Of a stretch of 27,449 bases of DNA, positions 7,245-14,745 are shown piece by piece. The position numbers and the translations under genes are program-made. How positions within the stretch are numbered: position 1 is the stretch's first letter; every line of letters starts with the position of its first letter. Below the pieces are notes generated by a model that ran no database searches, had not been told where the DNA came from, and saw only the letters and a program-made list of their open reading frames with translations. The stretch comes from Desulfurococcales archaeon (GTDB lineage: Archaea > Thermoproteota > Thermoprotei_A > Sulfolobales > Ignisphaeraceae): contig JALWBS010000070.1 of NCBI GenBank assembly GCA_027037025.1, positions 1 to 27,449 of the forward strand. Reading direction: 5' to 3'.

Positions 7245-8159
7245 CTAGCCACCTCTCAACCTCCTAAGCATCTCCTCCATCTCGGGTATGCGAGACTCAA
7301 CATCGTGTATCTCCATACCTGCTCTCGATGCCTCTGCAAGCACTTCGAATAGTTTGTACCTCAGCCTAGGATCCATGATCACCTCTAGCGTCTCCTCATC
7401 CAGAACCCTAACATCCTTAACGAAGCTCTGATCCCTAAGCATAGCGGCTAGCCTATGGGAGTCACCGCACCTAATCCTTGCTATGGATAGACCAAGCACT
7501 TTCCTAACGTCTTCAGCTCTACCTTCGAAAACAATCCTTCCACGATCGATCACAGCAACCCTCGTACTAAGCGACAAAAGTTCGTGGAGTGTATGACTAG
7601 TTATCAACATCGTTAACCTCCTCTCCATTCTAATCCGGTTCAGCAACTCTATGAAGTTCCTCCTAGACACGGGGTCTAGATTCGCTAGGGGCTCGTCGAG
7701 GATTAGGAACTCGGGGTTGTGTAGAAGAGCCTGAGCCAAGGCTAGTCGTTGCTTCATACCGGCCGAGAACCCCCTTATCTTCCTGTACCTAGCATCCCAT
7801 AGATCAACGGTTTCGAGAACGCGCTTAATCTCCGAGATATCGGCGCCCTGAAACCTAGCTACCTCGATAAGCCAGTCGATGCACTTCATACCCTCGATGA
7901 AAGAGGGCTTCTCATGAACAACACCAACCCTCCTCCTAACGCTCGGATCGATCCACGGATCCCTACCGAAGAGAAGAACCTCACCACGATCCCTACGTAG
8001 GATGCCGAGCGAAACCCTTATCGTCGTAGTCTTACCAGCACCATTGGGACCAACCAAACCCAGAGCCTCACCCTTGCCAATCCTCAGCGAAACACCTTGT
8101 AGAGCCACTACAATACCGAAACTCTTCCAAACATCCGAGAGCTGTAGCACTGAAGACAC
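7245..8159 (-). CDS. ABC transporter ATPase of cassette B
   Basis: The ATPase has Walker A GPNGAGKT near residues 37-45 (numbered from 8159), a signature GFSAGMKQR, Walker B FLILDEPLANLD and a switch histidine in ITSHTLHE. Glu replaces Gln at the Q-loop (VVHEKPSF). The C-terminal 85 residues form the extra domain typical of ABC-2 exporter ATPases. The frame is open to an ATG at 8231, but the GTG at 8159 has a perfect GAGGTG (8166-8171) six bases upstream. A TATA-like box lies inside the longer frame at 8196-8204, so the 304-residue form is preferred. It is the first gene of cassette B. This arrangement, ATPase then permease then anchored protein, is the reverse of cassette A. Confidence 0.9.
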   Translation of the reverse strand: MSSVLQLSDVWKSFGIVVALQGVSLRIGKGEALGLVGPNGAGKTTTIRVSLGILRRDRGEVLLFGRDPWIDPSVRRRVGVVHEKPSFIEGMKCIDWLIEVARFQGADISEIKRVLETVDLWDARYRKIRGFSAGMKQRLALAQALLHNPEFLILDEPLANLDPVSRRNFIELLNRIRMERRLTMLITSHTLHELLSLSTRVAVIDRGRIVFEGRAEDVRKVLGLSIARIRCGDSHRLAAMLRDQSFVKDVRVLDEETLEVIMDPRLRYKLFEVLAEASRAGMEIHDVESRIPEMEEMLRRLRGG

Positions 8160-8195
8160 GCTACACACCTCGATGCGTACCAACTCACTAACTAA

Positions 8196-8204
8196 GGATA
8201 TAGG
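8196..8204 (-). promoter_or_regulatory. TATA-like box for ABC cassette B
   Basis: On the minus strand the site reads CCTATATCC within an AT-rich stretch. It lies about 40 bases upstream of the preferred GTG at 8159, which would put the transcript start near 8174, just before the GAGGTG ribosome binding site. It supports the shorter ATPase reading frame. The assignment is by position and sequence only. Confidence 0.4.
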
Positions 8205-8231
8205 ACTATCTAAAAACGTATAGTGAACCAT

Positions 8232-8708
8232 CGCTACGCAGAGCCAGGATTTCCCAAGGAAGCAAGTACAGTTACATACGTTTCTTACTTTAGTAACCCT
8301 ACGTCAGGACACGAAATCAAGCTAACACCCATAAATACCCTTGGATTCTGAACCCCCTCATCCCATATTAACCTAAGCGAGACCCCAAGCCCAGCTCCAC
8401 GAATGACCTCACTAACTCTCAACATTTCCTAACTAGTTCAACCATCTCTTTGAATCCTCTACGCTTTTGATCAAAATCCGTGCTTCATAGGCTTGACAGT
8501 GCTGTATTCACTCTCCAATGTGATAAACATTGTAATATCTCGCAGCTTACTCTACGAAAATTTCAATACTTATCGTCGTAATCGAGTAATATTTCTCAGG
8601 TAGTAGGAGTTGACTGGATTACCATAGAATCTATGTGCTCAAATAGTCCAATCTTCGATGCCTTGGCACACCTCTTTGAGTTCTGGGCTAATGTTCTCAA
8701 CAGAAAAG
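8232..8708. other. Long non-coding stretch between cassette B and the metal-chelate importer
   Basis: I see no convincing gene on either strand here. The sequence is AT-richer than the flanking operons and has frequent stops in all frames. I see no tRNA-like arms, insertion-sequence ends or repeat array. It separates two divergently transcribed transport operons, so regulatory sites for both are expected. The clearest lie just beyond its right end. Confidence 0.4.
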
Positions 8709-8755
8709 TATTTATTTCACGATTCCGCAGGTGCACCTGGTGATACATATATGTA
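8709..8755 (+). promoter_or_regulatory. Promoter with two perfect palindromes upstream of the importer operon
   Basis: A TATA-like TATTTATTT at 8709-8717 follows a purine-rich GAAAAG that could serve as the BRE. Transcription would start near 8739. A perfect 12-base palindrome, CAGGTGCACCTG, occupies 8728-8739, between the TATA box and the predicted start, where a dimeric repressor would block the polymerase. A second perfect 12-base palindrome, TACATATATGTA, follows at 8744-8755; it could be another operator half or an alternative TATA box. A metal-responsive repressor (DtxR-like or similar) would suit the downstream genes, but no regulator gene is visible here. Confidence 0.5.
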
Positions 8756-8766
8756 CACCAACTCTT

Positions 8767-8782
8767 GCCGCTTTAGAGCGGC
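8767..8782 (+). other. Short GC-rich hairpin in the importer leader
   Basis: GCCGCT at 8767-8772 pairs perfectly with AGCGGC at 8777-8782 across a four-base TTAG loop. It lies in the predicted leader, about 110 bases upstream of the ATG at 8891. No known riboswitch is recognised. Confidence 0.35.
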
Positions 8783-8890
8783 TAGGAGCATGGACCTCTA
8801 CGTCGACTATGCGTATTACACAGCGTCTAATCTCGATAATGCATCAATACCGCGAGAAAACGTTGGAAGCAAACCTTTGAGGTGAGCAAC

Positions 8891-9982
8891 ATGAGGTCTT
8901 GGATCGTTTTCGTGATAGCCATACTTGCTATTGTTGTCGGCGCGTCTCTGTACTACGCGTACGTGACGAGCCACGGAACTACTTCAGCACATAGCTCTAC
9001 AACCACAAGTGGTCACATCCTCCGAACCTCAACCTTGAGCTATATCGTAGTAAAAGATGCCATGGGTAGAACGGTAAAGATACACATACCTGTTAAACGA
9101 ATAGTATCGCTATATCGTTTTGCAACATCGTTTCTGTACATGCTGGGAGCGAAGGAGAAGATTGTTGCAGAGTACGTATTTGGTGAGAACTTCTACAAGC
9201 TCGTCGATCCGAAGATAGGGGAGAAGCTATTGCATGGAAGACCTAGCGTAGAAACCATAGCCAAGCTTCATCCGGATCTCGTCATAGCAGCTACGTGGAT
9301 GGCGTCTAGAGGCTACCTGAAGCAATTGGAGTCGCTTGGAATCCCGGTACTGTTCATCAAAGTCGAAAGTGTTAAGGATATAGAGAACACAGTGTTGATG
9401 CTGGGAAAGATCTTGAACAAAGAGAGTCTCGCTAAGAAAATCGTTGATTACTACAACAGCGCTCTCGACAACGTAAGCGCTAAGCTCAAGCAGATCCGCA
9501 GCAAGCCGAGGGTGCTGGTGATCTACTACAGCGCTAAGCACCACAGCTTTAGAACCTTTGGCGGAGACATGTTTCAGTGCAGACTCGTCGAGCTTGCTGG
9601 AGGAGTATGCGTATCACATAGCTTAACGGGTAAGAAGAGCATAAACGATGAGCAGATAATCAAGTGGAATCCGGACGTAATAGTCGTGATAAGGTACTTC
9701 GGTCCTCCTGCTGAGCAGATCAAGGAACTGATACTCCATGATAAGGCGCTAAGATTCGTGAACGCCGTTAAGAACGGTAGGGTGTACGTAGTTCCTAACG
9801 ATGGTGAGAACTGGATCGATCCGAACCCCAAGTGGATCCTTGGATATCTATGGCTCGCTAAGGTGCTTCACCCAAAGCTATTCCAAAACCTCAACATCAC
9901 TAAGTTCGCAGCATCGTTCTACCGTGAGTTCTTCAACGTTAGCATAGGGACAGTGAAGATCGTAGGGGATGTTAGTGGGTGA
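8891..9982 (+). CDS. ABC substrate-binding protein, Fe-siderophore/cobalamin class (BtuF/FepB-like)
   Basis: The protein has about 363 residues. An N-terminal membrane anchor (WIVFVIAILAIVVGASLYYAYV) is followed by a Ser/Thr-rich linker, the usual way archaea tether binding proteins. The folded part starts near YIVVKDAMGRTVKIHIPVKR, a hallmark of the periplasmic-binding family PF01497. It continues with HPDLVIAATW and NPDVIVVIRY, the two matching lobe strands, joined by a long helix. The ligand is probably a metal chelate, corrinoid or metal oxyanion. The GTG at 8882 is possible, but the ATG at 8891 has GAGGTG six bases upstream. It heads a four-gene operon whose next gene starts inside its last codons. 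A palindrome-rich promoter precedes it. Confidence 0.88.
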   Translation: MRSWIVFVIAILAIVVGASLYYAYVTSHGTTSAHSSTTTSGHILRTSTLSYIVVKDAMGRTVKIHIPVKRIVSLYRFATSFLYMLGAKEKIVAEYVFGENFYKLVDPKIGEKLLHGRPSVETIAKLHPDLVIAATWMASRGYLKQLESLGIPVLFIKVESVKDIENTVLMLGKILNKESLAKKIVDYYNSALDNVSAKLKQIRSKPRVLVIYYSAKHHSFRTFGGDMFQCRLVELAGGVCVSHSLTGKKSINDEQIIKWNPDVIVVIRYFGPPAEQIKELILHDKALRFVNAVKNGRVYVVPNDGENWIDPNPKWILGYLWLAKVLHPKLFQNLNITKFAASFYREFFNVSIGTVKIVGDVSG

Positions 9983-10934
9983 GGAGCTAGCGAGGTACTC
10001 GATTGTTTTCATCGTATGTGCGCTGGCATCCCTCTTCGTTGGGCGGATACTGTTCGCTCCCTGGAACATGACACCCATAGACAAGATCGTGCTACTCTAC
10101 ATAAGGCTTCCAAGAGTTGTAGCAGCTGCTCTAGCAGGGGCAGCACTGGGGTTGTCGGGTACGACGTTCCAGAATGTTTTCAGGAACTATCTGGCTGGAC
10201 CGAGCATACTCGGTACGACAGCTGGCTCAGCTTTCGGCGCTGCCATAGCTATCCTAGCCTTCCCTTACTCACCGCTCCTCATCCAGCTATCGGCTTTTGC
10301 ATTCGGGTTAATGGCAACGATCGTAGCATACGGTCTGGCTAGGGCCGTGGGATCGGAGTCCATGATCTCGCTCGTGCTTGCAGGAATAGTTGTTTCTGCA
10401 GTGTTCTCTGGTCTGGTCGGTTTGATCAAGTACGTGGCGGATCCCTACAATAAGCTTCCAGCTCTGGTCTACTGGCTCTTAGGAAGCTTCGCTGGTACGA
10501 GGTGGTGCGATCTATACCCAGCGCTTCCACCGATACTAATCGGTATATGCACCATGATGCTCCTTAGATGGATGCTCAACCTAATCTCGCTGGGAGACGA
10601 GGAGGCGAAAGCTCTTGGAGTGAGCGTGTCGCTGTACCGAGCCGTGGCCGTAATCGCGGCTGTCCTCGCAACCTCAGCATCCACGTCGTTAGCAGGCATG
10701 ATAGCGTGGGTAGGGATCGTAAGCCCCCACATAGCTAGGCTAGCGGTGGGGCACGACAATAGAAAACTTGTTCCCGCCTCAGCGCTCGTGGGAGCAACGC
10801 TCCTACTGGTATGCGATGATATCGCTAGGAGCCTCACCCCAGCTGAGCTACCTCTGAGCGTCGTAACGGACTTCGTCGGAGCACCAACGCTCTTCGCAAT
10901 ACTCATTAAAAGGAGGTTCTACCGGTTTGCTTAA
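9969..10934 (+). CDS. ABC importer permease, FecCD/BtuC family
   Basis: The 321-residue protein has the length and about ten helices expected of BtuC/FecD permeases. Family hallmarks are LPRVVAAALAGAALGLSGTTFQ near the N-terminus, LGDEEAKALGVSV (ATPase-contact loop), the run from LAGMIAWVGIVSPHIAR to VGHDNRKLVPASALVGA, and a C-terminal LSVVTDFVGAPTLFAIL. Two copies of such a permease normally form the channel for siderophores, corrinoids or similar chelates. The ATG at 9969 overlaps the binding-protein gene by 14 bases. A GTG at 9975 is an alternative start. The end overlaps the ATPase gene by eight bases. Confidence 0.93.
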   Translation: MLVGEELARYSIVFIVCALASLFVGRILFAPWNMTPIDKIVLLYIRLPRVVAAALAGAALGLSGTTFQNVFRNYLAGPSILGTTAGSAFGAAIAILAFPYSPLLIQLSAFAFGLMATIVAYGLARAVGSESMISLVLAGIVVSAVFSGLVGLIKYVADPYNKLPALVYWLLGSFAGTRWCDLYPALPPILIGICTMMLLRWMLNLISLGDEEAKALGVSVSLYRAVAVIAAVLATSASTSLAGMIAWVGIVSPHIARLAVGHDNRKLVPASALVGATLLLVCDDIARSLTPAELPLSVVTDFVGAPTLFAILIKRRFYRFA

Positions 10935-11766
10935 GGTGGAAGACCTCTGGTTTAGCTACGGGAGCAAATGCGTACTTAAGGGGGTTAACTTCGAGCATAG
11001 GAACGGCGTTGGGTGTATCCTCGGCCCGAACGGAGCTGGAAAAACGACGTTGTTGAAATGCGTATGCGGGATCTTAGCACCTCTTAGGGGCAAAGTCTCG
11101 CTGAATAACATCGACATCCTCAAACTAAGCTTCAGGGATCGCGCAAAGATCATTTCCTACGTTCCGCAGGAGTTCAACATAACATTCCCCTACAGAGTCC
11201 TTGAAGTAGTGCTCATGGGTAGGAATCCACGCATCAACCCACTTATTGGACCTCGTCCCGAGGATGAGGAAGTCGCTCTGAAAGCTCTAGAGCTCGTTGG
11301 TTTGAAGCATCTAAGCGAGAGACCGTTCACGAATCTCAGTGGTGGTGAAAAGAGGCTCGCGCTGATAGCCAGAGCCTTGGCTCAGGAGTCCAAGCTCATG
11401 CTACTTGATGAACCAACGTCGTTCCTGGACTTCAAAAACAAGCACCTAGTCCTAAGCTTGATAAGAAGAATCGCTCACGAGAGAAGGAGACTCGTACTCC
11501 TAACACTTCACGACCCGAATCTTGCATACATGTACTGCGACCAAGTGTTTCTCATGAAGGACGGGATCGTCGTAGATAGTGGAGAGCCTAGAGCTGTCAT
11601 AACGGAGGAGAAGATCTCTTCGATCTACGACGTTGATGTCAAGGCGATAGAGATCGACGGATTTAGACTGATTCTACCCCGCTACAACTCCTTTGCCAAG
11701 ACGCTCAAGTTGGACGCATGTTGCATGGAGGTATCGATGAATGATCATAGACTATGCGGTGACTAA
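10927..11766 (+). CDS. ABC importer ATPase, FecE/BtuD family
   Basis: The 279-residue ATPase has Walker A GPNGAGKT at residues 33-40, a Q-loop in YVPQEF, signature LSGGEKR near residue 137, Walker B LMLLDEPTSFLD and the switch histidine in LTLHDPNLA. The MGRNPRINP segment after the Q-loop is typical of the FecE/BtuD group. The start is a TTG inside the permease's last codons. The C-terminal 25 residues (containing CCMEV) run into the next gene with a 26-base overlap, so all four genes of the operon are linked by overlaps. It powers import of the chelate handled by the 8891 and 9969 products. Confidence 0.93.
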   Translation: MLKVEDLWFSYGSKCVLKGVNFEHRNGVGCILGPNGAGKTTLLKCVCGILAPLRGKVSLNNIDILKLSFRDRAKIISYVPQEFNITFPYRVLEVVLMGRNPRINPLIGPRPEDEEVALKALELVGLKHLSERPFTNLSGGEKRLALIARALAQESKLMLLDEPTSFLDFKNKHLVLSLIRRIAHERRRLVLLTLHDPNLAYMYCDQVFLMKDGIVVDSGEPRAVITEEKISSIYDVDVKAIEIDGFRLILPRYNSFAKTLKLDACCMEVSMNDHRLCGD

Positions 11767-12517
11767 AGCTCTGGAAGCAGCTCAGGAACACTCGTTGAAA
11801 CTTGTGAACTACGGTGTCACCTTTCCATACACCTACGTACTCGTCGAAGGAAGGCGCGGTAGAGCGTTAGGCATGGCCCTAACTCCATTCAACGAGTTCA
11901 ACGATATAGAGTACTGCGAAGAACCCCCAATAAGTGAATGGAATCTGCGCGAACTGATCGTCGCAGCGAAGTCGTATCACCTAGTTGCTAAGACCCTGGG
12001 CGTTGCAGCAATAAACGCTGTTTCTCAGTACCTATTACTCGATGAAGATCTCGAGACTGGGGACGTTCTCAAGGTCTTGAAAGAAAGTCTCGAACCTGGG
12101 TCGAGGATAGCCATCGTTGGGTACCTGAAGAACTTAATAGAGAAGCTGAGATCCGAAAACTACGAATTGATCGTGTTTGAGAGAAGCAGTTCTCTAAGGA
12201 GAATGCCGGCTCTCCCAGATTTCCTAGAGCCTCGCATGCTTAGAGACGTCGATGCCGCGGTTATAACTGGTGCAACGCTAGTTAACGAGACTCTGGATGT
12301 GATACTCCATTATTTGAATAAGAATGCTTATCCGGTGATCCTAGCGGGTCCAACAGCTCAGATGCACAAGGCGTTCCTCCCCAAGATAAGTATCAGCCAC
12401 ATAGTGAGCGTGAAGATAACGAATCCGGGGGTCGCGATAGAATGGCTCAAAAGAAGCGCTGCAAAAGGGATCAGAGAAGCAGCTCAGAAATACGTTCTCA
12501 AACTCGGCAATAGTTAG
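11741..12517 (+). CDS. DUF4213/DUF364-type protein, putative heavy-metal chelation
   Basis: The 258-residue protein fits the two-part layout of DUF364 proteins. The N-terminal domain (about residues 1-90) has VNYGVTFPYTYVLVEGRRGRALG followed by a helix-rich AAINAVSQYLL. The C-terminal Rossmann-like domain has RIAIVGYLKNLIEKL, LPDFLEPRMLRDVDAAVITGATLVNETL and VILAGPTAQM. Solved members suggest heavy-metal or metal-chelate handling, but no reaction is proven. The ATG at 11741 sits behind GGAGGT and overlaps the ATPase gene by 26 bases. Being last in a chelate-import operon, it may release or modify the imported ligand, which is inference. No transmembrane segment is seen, so it is cytoplasmic. 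Confidence 0.8.
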   Translation: MIIDYAVTKALEAAQEHSLKLVNYGVTFPYTYVLVEGRRGRALGMALTPFNEFNDIEYCEEPPISEWNLRELIVAAKSYHLVAKTLGVAAINAVSQYLLLDEDLETGDVLKVLKESLEPGSRIAIVGYLKNLIEKLRSENYELIVFERSSSLRRMPALPDFLEPRMLRDVDAAVITGATLVNETLDVILHYLNKNAYPVILAGPTAQMHKAFLPKISISHIVSVKITNPGVAIEWLKRSAAKGIREAAQKYVLKLGNS

Positions 12518-12728
12518 ATGAATTAAGCGAATATTGGAACAGAGTTCTTAACCGCAATAAGTACGCTAAGTTGCCATGCTTCCTCTGGGATATATTCGCA
12601 ACACGCACTCCTTGGGTTCAGAAGCTTACGAGTCTTTTCGAACACTGACCATCAACCGAGCGACGCTGTCGGCGTATCCCAGATCATTCATTAACTTCGT
12701 AAATCTGTGAAATAAGGGTGGGGTCTGG

Positions 12729-13121
12729 TTGAGGATTGAGGCTGAGGAGTGGCTTAGAGCTGCTAAGGACGATCTTGTCGATGCTAGGATACTGCTTGAA
12801 GCTGGTAGGTACGCCTCAGCAGCTTTCCACGCTCATCAAGCTGCTGAAAAGGCTTTGAAAGCGGCTATCGTTGAGCTTCGTCGAGAACTACCTCCAAAGA
12901 TCCACAACCTGATTAGACTTGCTCAAATTCTCGAGATTCGCGATGAGGAGATTCTCGAGTGTTTGCGAAGGCTCAATCCCCATTATCGCGTGGCGAGGTA
13001 CCCTGATGCTGCTAACGGAGTTCCGTCCGAGGTGTACTCGAGGTCCATGGCGGAGGAGCTGGTTAGGGCGGCAGAGAGGGTTGTGCAATGGGTCGAGCAA
13101 ATACTGTGCCGCGGGAGTTGA
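12729..13121 (+). CDS. HEPN-domain protein of a HEPN-MNT pair
   Basis: The 130-residue protein is almost all helical and matches the HEPN family: EWLRAAKDDLVDARILLEAGRY, then AAFHAHQAAEKALKAAI, KIHNLIRLAQIL and HYRVARYPDA. The first two motifs are the paired helices found in nearly every archaeal HEPN protein next to an MNT gene. HEPN proteins of this kind are usually RNase toxins or inactive relatives. The nearest RX4-6H-like match is in the RRELPPKIH region, which may not be the catalytic site. The start is TTG at 12729, because a stop in the alternative GTG frame excludes that start. It overlaps the MNT gene by 34 bases. Confidence 0.88.
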   Translation: MRIEAEEWLRAAKDDLVDARILLEAGRYASAAFHAHQAAEKALKAAIVELRRELPPKIHNLIRLAQILEIRDEEILECLRRLNPHYRVARYPDAANGVPSEVYSRSMAEELVRAAERVVQWVEQILCRGS

Positions 13122-13537
13122 TTGAGAAGCTGAGGATCTTTGCGAAGAGGCTCGTCGAAGCTAACCTCGGACTTCGAGCCGTGATCCTCTTCGGTAGCTA
13201 TGCTCGTGGTGATTGGCTTAGGGATAGCGATGTGGATGTGCTTATCGTCGCTGAGGGATTTAGGAACAGACCATTCTATGAAAGAGAGTATATGGTCTCG
13301 AGGTTCTGGAGCTTTGAGTACGCTCTCGAGCCCTGGTGCTACACACCTGAAGAGCTTGAGGAGGTCTTGAGGGGTAGACCTAGGATCAACGTTGTCGATG
13401 CTCTCGAGAATGGAATCGTTGTTTACGACGATGGTTTCTGGGAGAGGGTCAAGTCGAGGTACTCGACAAGGCCGTGCAGAATGACTTGGTATGGAGGTAT
13501 CGCGCTTGAGGACAATGGCTGCGGAGCTCAGTGCTAG
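13088..13537 (+). CDS. MNT-type nucleotidyltransferase of the HEPN-MNT pair
   Basis: The 149-residue protein carries LFGSYARGDW followed ten residues after the GS by DVD, the GSX10DXD site of the minimal nucleotidyltransferases. These proteins act as antitoxins, in some cases by AMPylating the HEPN toxin. A CYTPEELEEVL segment is shared with the truncated MNT at the start of the window. The C-terminal tail (TWYGGIALEDNG, then Cys) is not recognised. The ATG at 13088 lies within the HEPN gene. A GTG at 13106 is an alternative that would reduce the overlap. The gene converges on the Fe(III)-type importer operon. Confidence 0.88.
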   Translation: MGRANTVPRELIEKLRIFAKRLVEANLGLRAVILFGSYARGDWLRDSDVDVLIVAEGFRNRPFYEREYMVSRFWSFEYALEPWCYTPEELEEVLRGRPRINVVDALENGIVVYDDGFWERVKSRYSTRPCRMTWYGGIALEDNGCGAQC

Positions 13538-13636
13538 AGGGCTTCATCACCGTTCGGCACCCAGCAAGACGTCATCACAGCTCCTAAACAACGGGTTTTG
13601 TCGAGGCTATTAAGCTGAGGACTCGTCGTCAAGACT

Positions 13637-14737
13637 CTACTCACCGAGAATCTCCTTCACCAGCTCGAGGCCTTCGACCGGGTATGCGTGTACGCTTGAT
13701 ACGGGTAGGTATATCTCGACCTCCTCTCCCGGTCTTGGGATCTCCTCCTCGATCGGTATGTAGAAGGATAGGTCCCTGTTGTAGCCATGGGGCACGAGCC
13801 TTATCTCGAGACTCGCTCCTAGATACATTGTTACCAGTACGCGGCCCACGAGCTTTGCGCAGTCCCTCCACATAGGTTTCAACCGCGCGTTCTCGGCCTT
13901 GAACACGACCACCGCACTGCCATCGTCTACGCTAACGCCGTGATTCAGCGCCCTGATAACCACGTCCCCGATTCTAAGGAGCACGTAGTTACCATCCGCA
14001 TCGATGACCTTGGCCTCGGCAACGCTCGTCTTACCTATGAAGAAAGCTGTGAAGAGGTGCTTCGGCCTGTGGTAGATCTCGTCCGGCGTCCCCATCTCAA
14101 CAACTTTGCCGTTCCACATAACTGCGACTCGGTCGGCTAGCGCGAGAGCTTCCTCCTGATCGTGGGTCACGTAGATCGTCGTTATGCCTAGCTCTCGCTG
14201 AATCTTCCTTATCTCTCCACGGAGCCTAAGCCTAAGCCTAGCGTCTAGGTTCGTGAGAGGCTCGTCGAGTAGTAGAACGCGTGGCTCCACAACGAGTGCA
14301 CGCGCAAGCGCTACGCGTTGCTGCTGACCACCCGATAACTGATGTGGGTACCTGTTCTCCAAACCCTTTAATCCAACTAGCTCGAGAACCATCTTAACCC
14401 TTCTATCGATCTCATTCTTCGGCAATCTCCTAACCTTCAGCCCGTAGGCGACGTTGTCGTAGACCGTCATGTGGGGCCACAGCGCCCAGTTCTGAAACAC
14501 CATCACAGCGCCCCTCTCATCAGGCCTCTTGAAGGTGACATCCTCATCGTCGAACATCACCCTCCCCTCCTCAGGAACCTCGAAACCAGCTATGACACGT
14601 AGAAGCGTTGTCTTACCGCATCCCGAAGGACCGAGGATCGCGAAGAGCTCACCTTCCCTAACGTCTAGGGACACTCTTCTCAAGGCGGTAACTCTGCCGA
14701 ACCTCTTCGTAACGTTGTCCACGACTATCCTGGTCAT
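13637..14737 (-). CDS. ABC importer ATPase, Fe(III)/thiamine/polyamine (FbpC/PotA-like) class
   Basis: The 366-residue ATPase has Walker A GPSGCGKTT at residues 36-44, a Q-loop in MVFQNWALWPHMTV, signature LSGGQQQR, Walker B VLLLDEPLTNLD and a switch histidine in VTHDQEEAL. After residue 235 comes a TOBE-type regulatory domain, as in FbpC, PotA and sugar ATPases. The catalytic half is unusually well conserved; the TOBE half is divergent and does not reveal the substrate. The ATG at 14737 lies eight bases after the permease stop behind a G-rich ribosome binding site. It is the third gene of a binding protein-permease-ATPase operon. Confidence 0.93.
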   Translation of the reverse strand: MTRIVVDNVTKRFGRVTALRRVSLDVREGELFAILGPSGCGKTTLLRVIAGFEVPEEGRVMFDDEDVTFKRPDERGAVMVFQNWALWPHMTVYDNVAYGLKVRRLPKNEIDRRVKMVLELVGLKGLENRYPHQLSGGQQQRVALARALVVEPRVLLLDEPLTNLDARLRLRLRGEIRKIQRELGITTIYVTHDQEEALALADRVAVMWNGKVVEMGTPDEIYHRPKHLFTAFFIGKTSVAEAKVIDADGNYVLLRIGDVVIRALNHGVSVDDGSAVVVFKAENARLKPMWRDCAKLVGRVLVTMYLGASLEIRLVPHGYNRDLSFYIPIEEEIPRPGEEVEIYLPVSSVHAYPVEGLELVKEILGE

Positions 14738-14745
14738 GGTCCCCC

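Noticed and set aside
8658..8885. Plus-strand open frame of 75 codons ahead of the importer
   Set aside because: It runs through the TATA box and both palindromes, has no good ribosome binding site at 8658, and its peptide looks like chance sequence. Only its last 31 codons are kept as a speculative leader peptide.
12518..12728. GGGTTCAG resembling a tRNA T arm in the gap before the HEPN gene
   Set aside because: No matching acceptor or anticodon stem can be folded around it.
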